A DNA stretch of 64,000 nt from Thermoplasmata archaeon (GTDB lineage Archaea; Thermoplasmatota; E2; JACPAO01; JAHFTW01). The translations under genes were made by a program, and so were the position numbers. The stretch spans positions 293,548-357,547 of the forward strand of contig JAHFTW010000001.1 of the NCBI GenBank assembly GCA_023269235.1. The letters run 5' to 3'. Shown here piece after piece: positions 49,845 to 58,448 of the stretch; positions within the stretch are counted from its first letter, which is position 1; each line of letters starts with the position of its first letter. The notes under the pieces were generated by a model. It saw nothing but the letters and a program-made list of their open reading frames with translations, ran no database searches and was not told where the DNA came from.

Positions 49845-49924
49845 GGCTGCGCGGATTTGCCGCATGGGCCTTCGGCCTCGCTGGACAGAGCGCTGCTGCG
49901 CTCTGTCCACAAATCCGCGCAGCC
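49845..49924 (+). repeat. 80-nt inverted-repeat unit built from the tRNA-Pro 3' end
   Basis: GGCTGCGCGGATTTG (49845-49859) is the exact reverse complement of CAAATCCGCGCAGCC (49910-49924), and the latter is identical to 15 nt of the tRNA-Pro T arm and acceptor (49778-49792). Inside is a nested hairpin, GGACAGAGCGC-TGCT-GCGCTCTGTCC (49883-49908). The whole unit can fold into one long stem. Non-coding; origin and function unknown. Confidence 0.75.
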
Positions 49925-49936
49925 AGTGCGCTGCCT

Positions 49937-50998
49937 TTAGTGCAGCTTGCGCGCGACGGACCAGGTGCCCTTCGTGTGGGTGTGGCCGTGGCGGGCGGCG
50001 TCGAACTCGTCGTGGATCTCGCCGACCAATTCCTCGACCAGGTCGTCGGCGGTGAGGATGCCGATGTTGTGGCCGTGCGCGTCGGTGACGACGGCGACGC
50101 TGCGGTGCTCGCGTTGCATCTGGGTCAGGAGGGAGCTCGCCATGAGGTCGTGCGGGGCGCTCATCGTCGTGCGGAGGCTGAGCGTCACGGGAAGGCGCTC
50201 CAGCTCCTGGTCGGTGTAGTGCAGGAGGTCCTTGATGTGGACGAACCCAAGGACGTGGTCGAAGTCGCCATCGGCGACGAGGATCCGGGTGCGTTTCTCC
50301 TTCGCGGCGACGCGGGTGGCCTCCGCCAGGGTGGCGTCGCGGGGGAGGAAGTGGACCTTGGCGGCCGGCGTCATGATGGAGGAGACGGGCGTCTCGGTGA
50401 AGTCGAAGACCTCCTGGATGACCTTCTGCTCGAAGCGGTCCACCTCGCCCTGCTCGACCCCGACGCGCACCAGCATCTCGATCTCCTCGGCGGTGATGTA
50501 GGACGCCTTGCGCGCTGGCTTGAGGCCGAAGAGGCGGACGATGCCGCGCGTCACGGCGCCCGCGGTCGCGATGACGGGCTTCATGATGGACTCGACGACG
50601 TGGAGCGGACGCGCCAGCCGGATGGCGAAGCGGAGTGGGTTCTGCACGGCGAGGGTCTTGGGGACAAGCTCGCACGCGATGAGCACGACGATGGTGACCA
50701 GGATTGTCGCGGTGAGGGTGGCCCACGACACGAGAAGCTGCTCGGCGATGTGGGTCGCGAGGCCGGCGCTCGCGATGTTGACGATGGTGTTGCCGACGAG
50801 GACGGTGCTGAGGATGCGCTCGGGGTCGTCGAGCATCTTGTCCACGCGTTGCGCGCGCTTGTCGCCGGCCTCGGCTTTCCGGCGCACGTCGAGGCGGCGC
50901 ACGCCGATGAAGGCGGTCTCGCTCATGCTGAAGAAGGCCGCCGCCGCGAAGAGGCAGAGGAGGACGGCGAGCTCCACGAGGACGACGAGGGGAAGCAC
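49937..50998 (-). CDS. CorC/HlyC-type transporter with CBS domains
   Basis: 353 residues: an N-terminal CNNM-type membrane domain (about 1-180, FFSMSETAFIG, VGNTIVNIASAG, ACELVPKTLAVQNP), then a paired CBS domain (about 200-340, VSSIMTPAAKVHFLP, GFVHIKDLL, GILTADDLVEELVGEI). The family exports or senses Mg2+ or Co2+. The box GGCTTAAGGG (-29) supports the start. The end is His-rich (RHGHTHTK). Confidence 0.92.
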   Translation of the reverse strand: MLPLVVLVELAVLLCLFAAAAFFSMSETAFIGVRRLDVRRKAEAGDKRAQRVDKMLDDPERILSTVLVGNTIVNIASAGLATHIAEQLLVSWATLTATILVTIVVLIACELVPKTLAVQNPLRFAIRLARPLHVVESIMKPVIATAGAVTRGIVRLFGLKPARKASYITAEEIEMLVRVGVEQGEVDRFEQKVIQEVFDFTETPVSSIMTPAAKVHFLPRDATLAEATRVAAKEKRTRILVADGDFDHVLGFVHIKDLLHYTDQELERLPVTLSLRTTMSAPHDLMASSLLTQMQREHRSVAVVTDAHGHNIGILTADDLVEELVGEIHDEFDAARHGHTHTKGTWSVARKLH

Positions 50999-51056
50999 GG
51001 GGAGAGCGCCCAGGACGTCGTCGGCTTAAGGGTGCGCCAAGCGGCCGCCGGCGGGG

Positions 51057-51539
51057 TCAGGAGGGCGGCATGCCGACGACGGCGCGCTCGAGGACGGTCT
51101 TGAGGACGACCATGGTGTTCGTGCGCTGGATGTGCGCCAGCGACAGGGTGGTCTTGACGAGGTCGTCGAGGTCGTCGCGGTCGCGCAGGCGCACGAGGAC
51201 GAGTCCGTCCCACTCGCCGGTGACGTCGTAGACGCCGAAGATGCGCGGGTCCTTCGCGATGGCCTCGTGGACCGCCCGCACGAACCCCTTCTCGATGCGC
51301 AGGCCGATGACGGCGGTGAGGGTCCACCCGAGGCGGCCCGGGTCGGCGAGGACGGCGTAGCCGCGAATGGTGCCGTCGGACTCCATGGCGCGCATGCGGC
51401 GGTTCACGGTGGCGAGGCTGAGACCGGTCCTTGTGGCGAGCTCGCGGTGGCTCAGGCGACCGTCGCGGGCGAGCTCGCGCAGGAGAAGCCGCGCCGCCTT
51501 GTCGAGGGGAGCTTGTGGAACGGGCGTCTCTTTGGCCAC
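51057..51539 (-). CDS. lrp: Lrp/AsnC-family transcription regulator
   Basis: 160 residues. N-terminal wHTH (about 12-65, LSHRELATRTGLSLATVNRRMRAM) and C-terminal ligand-binding RAM domain (about 75-150, TAVIGLRIEKGFV, VYDVTGEWDGLV). It is divergent from glnII, separated by a region with three TTTGGA repeats that overlap its own box, suggesting autoregulation and control of glutamine synthesis. Confidence 0.93.
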   Translation of the reverse strand: MAKETPVPQAPLDKAARLLLRELARDGRLSHRELATRTGLSLATVNRRMRAMESDGTIRGYAVLADPGRLGWTLTAVIGLRIEKGFVRAVHEAIAKDPRIFGVYDVTGEWDGLVLVRLRDRDDLDDLVKTTLSLAHIQRTNTMVVLKTVLERAVVGMPPS

Positions 51540-51554
51540 GAAGGACCTGATATT

Positions 51555-51578
51555 TTTGGAACATTTGGATTCTTTGGA
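51555..51578. promoter_or_regulatory. Three 9-bp-spaced TTTGGA repeats, probable Lrp operator
   Basis: TTTGGA at 51555-51560, 51564-51569 and 51573-51578, followed by the inverted half CATCCA (51589-51594). They lie in the lrp / glnII divergent gap, and ATCCAAATGT at -26 of lrp overlaps them. Binding of Lrp here would block its own promoter. Confidence 0.5.
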
Positions 51579-51683
51579 TGGAGAAACGCATCCATTTGAA
51601 GCGACTTGACCATGATTTCAGATGCGAGTGAATCCTTATCTTCGCCGCCGGATGGACGGAGCCAGCCCGGGAGGGCATCACCC

Positions 51684-52787
51684 ATGGTCGTGTTCGCTGA
51701 GTACATCTGGATGGACGGGACGCAGCCGACGCAGAAGCTGCGCAGCAAGACGAAGGTCCTCGAAGTGGACGACGTCAAGAAGGTCGAGGACCTGCCGAAG
51801 TGGGGCTTCGACGGCTCCAGCACGAACCAGGCCACCGGCGACAAGTCGGACTGCGCCCTGCACCCGGTCTCGTACTACACGGACCCCATCCGCGGCTGGC
51901 CCCACGTTCTCGTCATGTGCGAGGTCTTCCTCGCCGACGGCAAGACGCCCCACCCGACCAACACACGCGCCGCCTTGCGCGCCGCCGCCAAGAAGTCCGA
52001 GGCCCAGGACCCCTGGTTCGGCATCGAGCAGGAGTACACCCTCTTCAAGGGCAGCCGCCCGCTCGGCTTCCCCGACAACGGCGGCTTCCCCGCCCCGCAG
52101 GGCCCATACTACTGCGGCGTCGGCGCCGACGAAGTGCACGGCCGCGAGCTCGTGGAGGCCCACATGGAGGCCTGCGCCGCCGCCGGCATGCGCATCTCGG
52201 GCATCAACGCCGAGGTCATGCCTGGCCAGTGGGAGTTCCAGATCGGCCCCCTGGGGCCCCTCCAGGCCGCCGACCAGATCTGGCTCGCGCGCTGGCTCCT
52301 CTACCGCCTCGGCGAGGAGTTCGGCATCAACGCCACGCTCTACCCCAAGCCGATGCGCGGCGACTGGAACGGCGCCGGCGCGCACACCAACTTCAGCACG
52401 AAGGCGATGCGCAACAAGGGCGGCATGAAGGTCATCGAGGCGGCCTGCAAGGCGCTCGGGACCCGCCACTACGACCACATCCAGGAGTACGGCGCGAACA
52501 ACACGGAGCGCCTCACCGGCCGCCACGAGACCTGCAGCATTGACCAGTTCCGCTACGGCGTCTCCGACCGCGGCGCGAGCATCCGCATCCCGCTCCAGAC
52601 CGCGCAGGATGACAAGGGCTACCTCGAGGACCGCCGCCCGGCCGCCAACATGGACCCCTACCGCGTCTGCCGCGTCATCCTGGAGACCGTCTGCCTCAAC
52701 GCCAAGCCGGTCCTCGGCGGCGTCGCCAACGGCACGACCGGCAAGGCCGCGCAGGTCCTGGCCGCTGTGACGCACGGCTCGCACTGA
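51684..52787 (+). CDS. glnII: Glutamine synthetase, eukaryote-type (GSII)
   Basis: ATP-dependent synthesis of glutamine from glutamate and ammonium. 367 residues from ATG 51684 (MVVFAEYIWMDGTQPTQKLR), the length of type II enzymes; type I would be about 450. Family landmarks: WGFDGSSTNQATGDKSDC, FGIEQEYTLF, GINAEVMPGQWEFQIG, GAGAHTNFSTKAMR and RGASIRIPLQ. An SD-like GGAGGG precedes it. The divergent Lrp regulator is the likely controller. Most archaea use type I; horizontal transfer is plausible. Confidence 0.95.
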   Translation: MVVFAEYIWMDGTQPTQKLRSKTKVLEVDDVKKVEDLPKWGFDGSSTNQATGDKSDCALHPVSYYTDPIRGWPHVLVMCEVFLADGKTPHPTNTRAALRAAAKKSEAQDPWFGIEQEYTLFKGSRPLGFPDNGGFPAPQGPYYCGVGADEVHGRELVEAHMEACAAAGMRISGINAEVMPGQWEFQIGPLGPLQAADQIWLARWLLYRLGEEFGINATLYPKPMRGDWNGAGAHTNFSTKAMRNKGGMKVIEAACKALGTRHYDHIQEYGANNTERLTGRHETCSIDQFRYGVSDRGASIRIPLQTAQDDKGYLEDRRPAANMDPYRVCRVILETVCLNAKPVLGGVANGTTGKAAQVLAAVTHGSH

Positions 52788-52825
52788 GTCGGCGCCTCGC
52801 GCTCCGCCGCCCTTCTTCCCTCTGT

Positions 52826-52850
52826 CCTTTTTTCCTTGTTTCCGTTTTCC
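52826..52850 (+). terminator. Pyrimidine-rich terminator after glnII
   Basis: The sequence after the stop (52787) becomes T-rich, with CCTTTTTTCC and several TTT/TTTT runs up to 52850. Such T-tracts stop archaeal RNA polymerase. Confidence 0.5.
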
Positions 52851-52977
52851 ATCGCTTGACAGCATCCCGCCCTGGCTCGCGCCGGCCCTAAGCGACCCTG
52901 CCGACGCCCTCCTGCTGTCCCCCTGTCGGGACGCGAACTCTTATGTGGTGAACCGTGGGTCGGCTCCTGTGGTTGGC

Positions 52978-53925
52978 ATGCGCCTGATCCTCATCTCCCT
53001 GACCCTTGTCGCGTCCTTGGCCTTCGCGGGCTGCGCGACGAGCTCCAGCAGCTCCTCGAACGACGGCGCCCAGCTGGCGCAGCCCGACGAGGTCCAGGCC
53101 ACGGAAACAACTGGCGGCATCCACGGCATCGTCGTGGACCAGGCCATCCGCCCCATCGCCAAGGCCGTCATCTCGGTCGGCGGGCCGACGAAGAAGAACA
53201 CGACGACCGACGACCAAGGCACCTTCGTCATCAACGGCCTCCTCCCCGGCACGTACCTTCTCAAGGCGAGCAAGCCGCTGTATGACAACACACAGCAGAC
53301 CGTCGAGGTCGTCGCCGGCGTCAGGGACCCGAAGGATGTCAAGGTCCAGCTCAACCAGGTCGTCTTCTCCAAACCGTACCTGGAGACGGTCAAGTTCATC
53401 GGATTCATCGCCTGCAGCCAGGACTTCAACGGACAGCTTTTCTCCGAGGAGTGCGGCGAGGGCGTCGGCGTCCCCGGCGTCGGCCGCGTGGGGGGCCAGG
53501 CCGACAACAAGGTCCTGTACAACTTCTTCCCGTCGGTCAACGCCCCGCAATCCATGATTGTGGAGGACGTCTGGACCCCCACCATCGGCGCCGCGACCAC
53601 GGGCGCCCTGTGGACCATCGTGGCGAAGGATTTCGTCTGCGACCCCTTCTGCGGGGGCACCGAGGTCATGAACTACCAAGGCGCCAGCTTCGGCAACTGC
53701 GCCACCTCGCCGTCCTACATCCGCAACGACGCGAACGTCCAGAAGCTCAACCTCACCTCTGCCACCCAGATCTCCACGTTCACGTGGGCCTGCGGGAAGG
53801 GCGGCGTCCTCCCGTACGACCTGGAGTTCCAGCAGAAGTTCGAGGAGTTCGTCACGATGTCGTACGTCCTGCCCCTGCCGGCCGACTGGAGCTTCGTGCG
53901 CGCCAGCCCCAACCCCTTCAAGTGA
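52978..53925 (+). CDS. Lipoprotein with carboxypeptidase-regulatory-like domain
   Basis: 315 residues. Signal with lipobox FAGC (Cys19), a Ser-rich linker, then a CarboxypepD_reg-like beta-sandwich (about 46-115, GGIHGIVVDQAIRPIAKAV, GTFVINGLLPGTYLLKAS), then a larger unrecognised domain with several Cys pairs (IACSQDFNGQLFSEEC, VCDPFC, FGNCAT, WACGKGG). No enzyme signature. Extracellular. Confidence 0.82.
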   Translation: MRLILISLTLVASLAFAGCATSSSSSSNDGAQLAQPDEVQATETTGGIHGIVVDQAIRPIAKAVISVGGPTKKNTTTDDQGTFVINGLLPGTYLLKASKPLYDNTQQTVEVVAGVRDPKDVKVQLNQVVFSKPYLETVKFIGFIACSQDFNGQLFSEECGEGVGVPGVGRVGGQADNKVLYNFFPSVNAPQSMIVEDVWTPTIGAATTGALWTIVAKDFVCDPFCGGTEVMNYQGASFGNCATSPSYIRNDANVQKLNLTSATQISTFTWACGKGGVLPYDLEFQQKFEEFVTMSYVLPLPADWSFVRASPNPFK

Positions 53926-53978
53926 CGGGCGACGCAAGCCGTTGAAAAGAAACTGGACCTCAAGCACGAGCGACGACG

Positions 53979-55421
53979 CTAGGCGTCGTCCTCATCCTCG
54001 TCTTCGTCGCCCGCGAGCGTCGCGGGGACGACACCTTTCATCGCGCGGCGTGCCGCGCGCTCCAGATGCTCCTCCTCGGTCTTGTGCGCGCCGAGGAAGT
54101 AGGCGGGGCCGAGCTTCCGGTACCACTTGTACGCCGCGCCTTCCTTGCGGGTGCGGCTGCCGAAGTAGAGGTGGCGGCGCGTGACCTCGCCCAGCCAGTC
54201 GTCGGGGACGACGAGATAACGGTTCGGGTCCTTGTTGAGGTCCACGATGACGCGCTTCACCGCCACCATCGCCTCGGGCTCCGTGAGCCCCACGGGAGCC
54301 GTGCCGGCCGCGCCCGCCTTCTCAGAGACCGCCTCCTCGATGACCTCGAGCAGGCTGTAGAAGAGCTGGCCGCGTTTCTGGGTCTTGACGGGGCGGAAGT
54401 GCCGCAGCAGCAGCTTGTCGTCGGCGACGAGGCGCTGCATGACGCCGGCGTGCGCGAAGAAGAGCGTCTTGGTGAGCTCGGGCGGGTCCGGGTTGCCGCC
54501 GCGGCGGTGGGCCGTGAGGAAACGCTCGGCCAGGACCATGGGGTCAGGGGAGTTCTGCAGCGCCTCAGCGACCTCGGGGGCGAGGCGGGCGCCCGAGAGG
54601 CCCGCACGTAGGGCGCGCTGGGCGGTCTCGAAGGGGAACCCTTCTTGGCGCTGGCCGGGCGCGGGCGGAGCGGCCTCCGCGGCCGAGCCCTCCACCGGGG
54701 CCATGCCGGCGACTTGCGGGGCGGCAAGGGCCTCCGCGGGGTCCAGCGCGGCGGCGCCGGCCTCCATGACCAGCTCGCCGGGAATCTCGACGGTGGCGAG
54801 GCGCTCGAGCCAGCCGTTGCGGGCGGCGGCCTCCATGGCCTCGCCGGGGCCGCGCCGCGCGAGCTGGACGGAGCCGGGCGGCAGGCGCAGGAGACGCTCG
54901 TCCAGGTCGTCCTTCCGGCGGCTGCGAATCAACTGAGCCACCTCCAGGTAGGCCTTCGGGGTGAGGTTGCGGTTCGCGACGGCGACGAGGCGGGTCTTGT
55001 CGAGCGAGCCTTCGCTCCACAGGTCGTGGTACACGGGCGGCAGGAAGACGAGGTTGCGCGCCGCCGCGGCTGCCGCGCCGCCCTCCCAGGACTTTTGCGC
55101 CTGGGTGTGGCTCATGCCGGTGCGCTGGCAGTAGAGGTTGAAGCTGATGGCCGCGACGAACGGGTCCTCGACGTAGGGGACGAGGCGGATGGGAAGCTGC
55201 GCGATGGGGAAGCGCACCGCAGTGCTCGCCTCCTGGTCCACGCGCGCCGCCTCCGCCTGGAGCGCCTTCACCATGCGGTCCACGGCGTCGGAGGCGGCCC
55301 CGCGCAGGAGGCGGTCGCCCTCCCGGAGCGTCTCGATGGCGCGCTCGACGTGGCGCATCCAGAGACGGTGTTGCGCGGGGTTGAGGCGGGGCAACGGCCA
55401 CCCGTATGCCTTCGGATACAA
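53979..55421 (-). CDS. Unrecognised 480-aa protein with acidic tail
   Basis: A long soluble protein with a basic, helical N-terminal half (IETLREGDRLLRGAAS, AISFNLYCQRTGMSHTQAQ, VANRNLTPKAYLEVAQLIRSR), an Ala/Pro-rich middle (about 235-285), a C-terminal helical part (LFFAHAGVMQRLVADDKLLL, HLYFGSRTRKEGAAYKWY) and a highly acidic end (GDEDEDEDDA). No signal peptide or membrane helix. The codon pattern is like that of its neighbours. No family recognised. Confidence 0.7.
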   Translation of the reverse strand: MYPKAYGWPLPRLNPAQHRLWMRHVERAIETLREGDRLLRGAASDAVDRMVKALQAEAARVDQEASTAVRFPIAQLPIRLVPYVEDPFVAAISFNLYCQRTGMSHTQAQKSWEGGAAAAAARNLVFLPPVYHDLWSEGSLDKTRLVAVANRNLTPKAYLEVAQLIRSRRKDDLDERLLRLPPGSVQLARRGPGEAMEAAARNGWLERLATVEIPGELVMEAGAAALDPAEALAAPQVAGMAPVEGSAAEAAPPAPGQRQEGFPFETAQRALRAGLSGARLAPEVAEALQNSPDPMVLAERFLTAHRRGGNPDPPELTKTLFFAHAGVMQRLVADDKLLLRHFRPVKTQKRGQLFYSLLEVIEEAVSEKAGAAGTAPVGLTEPEAMVAVKRVIVDLNKDPNRYLVVPDDWLGEVTRRHLYFGSRTRKEGAAYKWYRKLGPAYFLGAHKTEEEHLERAARRAMKGVVPATLAGDEDEDEDDA

Positions 55422-55486
55422 AAACGGGTGGGTGGGACGGGACGCTAGGGGGCAGATTCATGACGCTGTCAAGGGTCGGCGGCCCC

Positions 55487-56956
55487 ATGCGTGCCCTTCC
55501 CTTCGCCGTCCTGGCCAGCCTCCTGGTCGCCGGCTGCTTCGGCTCCAGCCACTCCTCGTCCTCCTCCTCCACCGCGGCCCCGACCTCGTCCAGCCTGGAC
55601 GAGGCGCTTGGCGGCTCCTCGGGTTCCCATCCGGCGCGCGAACTTCCGACCACCCTGGAAGCGCCCACCGTGCGCCCCGAGCTGAAGCTCGGTCCCGGTT
55701 CGGGCGAGCCGAGCATCGCAGTGGCCCCGGACGGCACCATCTACGTGAGCGCCATCGAGCAGCTCTACCGCAGCCGCGACGGCGGCGCCAGCTTCGTCAG
55801 CGTCGGCGCGCCCGGCTGCACGTTCCCCTTCGGCATCCAAGGCACGCCCTGCCCGCCCGGCCAGGAGACGGTCACGGCCACGACGGACGGGCACGGCGAC
55901 GGCGACGTCGTCGTGGACGGCGCGGGGCGCCTGCACTGGCTCGGCCTCGGCACCGGCATCCCCTACCAGGTCTCCGACGACGGCGGCGCGACCTGGAGCA
56001 AGGCCGCCGACGTCTCGAACGGCACGGGCTCCGACCGCGAATGGATGGACCTGACGCCGGCCGGTCACCTTGCCACCGCGTGGCGCGACGCCAACGGCTA
56101 CGCTTTCAACGGAAGCTTCGACGCGGGCGCGACCTGGAACGGGAAGGTCAAGGTCTCCGACGACTTCCTCGGCGGCCCGATCATCCACGACCCGGTCCAC
56201 CCGGCGACGCTCTACATCCCTGGCGTGACGTTCCCGCCCGGCCCCAGTGTCCCGCCCTCCAACGAGCCCGGCTCCGGCGCGGGCCTGTACCTCTTCAAGT
56301 CCGAGAACGATGGGCGCAACTGGACCTCCATCCGCATCCTCGACTTGCGCGTGAGCGCGGCGGACCTCTTCTTCGTCACGCAGATCTTCCCCGTCGTGGC
56401 CGCCGACCAGGCTGGCAACCTCTACATGGTCCTCAGCACCAAGCTTGACCTGGTCCCCAACCAGGCGCCCAAGCCGGCGAGCATCTTCGGCGTGTACCTC
56501 TTCACCTCCACCGACGGCGGCTCGACCTGGGGAACCCCCCGGCTGCTCTCCACGCCGCTCAAGGCCGCCGTCCTGCCCTTCGTCGTCGCGGGCGCGCAGG
56601 GCCGCATCGCCGTGGTGTGGTACGAGGGCACGGTCGGCCTCCCCAACGACGTGCTCCCCGACCTGTGGAACGTCAAGCTGTACGAGGGCCTCGGGCAAGA
56701 CCAGGGCGCCGGCACCTCCGTGGTGGTGCAGCTGAACCGTCTCCCCAACCACATCGGCTCGCTCTGCACGAACGGAACGCTCTGCCTGGCGGGCGGCGAC
56801 CGGTGCCTGCTCGACTTCTTCGAGGTCGCCCTCGATAACGGTGGCCTTCCGGTCGTGACGTGGGCCAACTGCTCCGGCGGCACCGGCGTCGGCGTCGCCG
56901 CCGTCCCCACCACGATCTACTTCGGCGGCGTCGCCAAGGGCACCCCTCTTTGGTAG
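55487..56956 (+). CDS. BNR/sialidase-like lipoprotein, paralogue 1
   Basis: 489 residues from ATG 55487. Lipobox LLVAGC (Cys17), a Ser-rich linker of about 30 residues, then a beta-propeller with repeated Asp-box motifs (SRDGGASF, SDDGGATWSK, STDGGSTWGTP). The C-terminus has a conserved signature, SLCTNGTLC, then RCLLDFFEVAL and VVTWANC, shared with the two related proteins downstream. Probably binds or degrades glycans or other polymers at the cell surface; catalytic residues cannot be assigned. Confidence 0.82.
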   Translation: MRALPFAVLASLLVAGCFGSSHSSSSSSTAAPTSSSLDEALGGSSGSHPARELPTTLEAPTVRPELKLGPGSGEPSIAVAPDGTIYVSAIEQLYRSRDGGASFVSVGAPGCTFPFGIQGTPCPPGQETVTATTDGHGDGDVVVDGAGRLHWLGLGTGIPYQVSDDGGATWSKAADVSNGTGSDREWMDLTPAGHLATAWRDANGYAFNGSFDAGATWNGKVKVSDDFLGGPIIHDPVHPATLYIPGVTFPPGPSVPPSNEPGSGAGLYLFKSENDGRNWTSIRILDLRVSAADLFFVTQIFPVVAADQAGNLYMVLSTKLDLVPNQAPKPASIFGVYLFTSTDGGSTWGTPRLLSTPLKAAVLPFVVAGAQGRIAVVWYEGTVGLPNDVLPDLWNVKLYEGLGQDQGAGTSVVVQLNRLPNHIGSLCTNGTLCLAGGDRCLLDFFEVALDNGGLPVVTWANCSGGTGVGVAAVPTTIYFGGVAKGTPLW

Positions 56957-57003
56957 GCGCGCCGCGGCAAGCCTGAAAAGCGGCGCCCCGCGTGGGCGGC
57001 GCC

Positions 57004-58407
57004 ATGCGTGTCCTCGGATGCCTTGCGATCCTGGCCTTCCTGCTCGTCGCCGGCTGCGCGAAGCCGTCCGCGACTTCCGGCGCCAGCTCGTCCACCGAGG
57101 CCGCGGCCTCCGGCGTGCCTGAACCCGGGACGCCGGCTGCGCAATCGCTGGCCCAGAACCAGGCGAACGAACCTCGCCCCGCTCTCGTCGCCCCCAAGAT
57201 TCTGACGCCGGTCCTGGTCGGCTCGCCCGGCGCCGCCGAGCCCAACATCGCCATCGCCCCCGACGGCACCCTGTACGCCTCCAACCCGTGCGCCATCTGG
57301 CGCAGCGAGGACCATGGCGTCTCCTGGAGGGAGACCAAGCACACAGGCCAGACCGGCTGCGGAGACGGCGACATCGCCGTGGACGGGGCAGGGAACCTCT
57401 ACTGGCTTGGCCTCGGCACAGGCATCCCGTTCCAGGTCTCCACCGACCGCGGCGAGAGCTTCAGCAAGGCCGTGGACCTCTCGGACGGCACCGGCAACGA
57501 CCGTGAATGGATTGACAGCACGCCCGCAGGCAAGATCTACACGGCGTGGCGCGGCGCCGGCGGCATCGAGTTCAACGCCAGCCCCGACGGCGGCGCCACC
57601 TGGAGCGGCAAGGTCGTGGCGGGCCCCGACGGCGACGGCGGCCCCGTCGTCCACGACCCCGTGTCCGGCATGCTGTACCTCCCCGTCGTGGACCTCGGCC
57701 CCGCCCTCGGAACCACGACGGCGACCGTGCACGTCCACACCTCGACGGACCAGGGCGCGACCTGGAGTCACCACGACACGGCCACGCTGCCCACCTTCCC
57801 CGTCGAGCCGAACGCGTACAACTCCGACTTCCCTGTCATCGCGGTGGACTCCGCGGGCACCGCCTTCCTGGTCTATTCGGCCCCGCTCGCGTGGCCCAGG
57901 GTGCCCGTCGCCGCGACGCCCCCCGAGGAGGCGAACCTCTTCGGCATCTACCTGCAGACCTCGACGGACCACGGCGCCACCTGGAGCGCGCCTCGCCTGG
58001 TCTCGGCACCCGACAAGGACGCCCGCATGCCGTGGATCGCGGCGGGCAAGGCCGGCCGCGTCGCCGTCGTCTGGTACGAGAACGTCAACGGCGTCCCCGG
58101 CGAGGTCCTCCCCGACCAGTGGAACGTCATGCTGTGGGAGTCCGTCACCGCCGACCAGGAAACCCCCGTGGGCCAGACCGTGAAGCTCACGCCGACGCCC
58201 AACCACGTCGGCTCGCTTTGCACGTCCGGCACCGGCTGCGCGGCGGCCGACCGTAGCCTCCTCGACTACTTTGAGGTCGCCATCACGGCCGAAGGGCAAC
58301 CGGTCGCGGTCTGGTCCTCCAGCATCCTCGGCACGGGCGTCGGCGTCGCAGTGCAGGGCACGGACGTCTACTTCGGCGGCCTCGCCGATGGAACCCCCCT
58401 GCGCTGA
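57004..58407 (+). CDS. BNR/sialidase-like lipoprotein, paralogue 2
   Basis: 467 residues from ATG 57004, chosen over GTG 56992 because CTGAAAAG is centred 27 nt upstream of it. Lipobox LLVAGC (Cys16), then a propeller with SEDHGVSW, STDRGESFSK, SPDGGATWSG and STDHGATWSA. C-terminal signature SLCTSGTGC, DRSLLDYFEVAI. Clearly a duplicate of the previous gene (GLGTGIPFQVS and EWIDSTPAGKIYTAW correspond to GLGTGIPYQVS and EWMDLTPAGHLATAW). Confidence 0.82.
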   Translation: MRVLGCLAILAFLLVAGCAKPSATSGASSSTEAAASGVPEPGTPAAQSLAQNQANEPRPALVAPKILTPVLVGSPGAAEPNIAIAPDGTLYASNPCAIWRSEDHGVSWRETKHTGQTGCGDGDIAVDGAGNLYWLGLGTGIPFQVSTDRGESFSKAVDLSDGTGNDREWIDSTPAGKIYTAWRGAGGIEFNASPDGGATWSGKVVAGPDGDGGPVVHDPVSGMLYLPVVDLGPALGTTTATVHVHTSTDQGATWSHHDTATLPTFPVEPNAYNSDFPVIAVDSAGTAFLVYSAPLAWPRVPVAATPPEEANLFGIYLQTSTDHGATWSAPRLVSAPDKDARMPWIAAGKAGRVAVVWYENVNGVPGEVLPDQWNVMLWESVTADQETPVGQTVKLTPTPNHVGSLCTSGTGCAAADRSLLDYFEVAITAEGQPVAVWSSSILGTGVGVAVQGTDVYFGGLADGTPLR

Positions 58408-58448
58408 CGCGACGGCAACCTGAAGCACCGCGTCGCCTCTGCCCCGGC

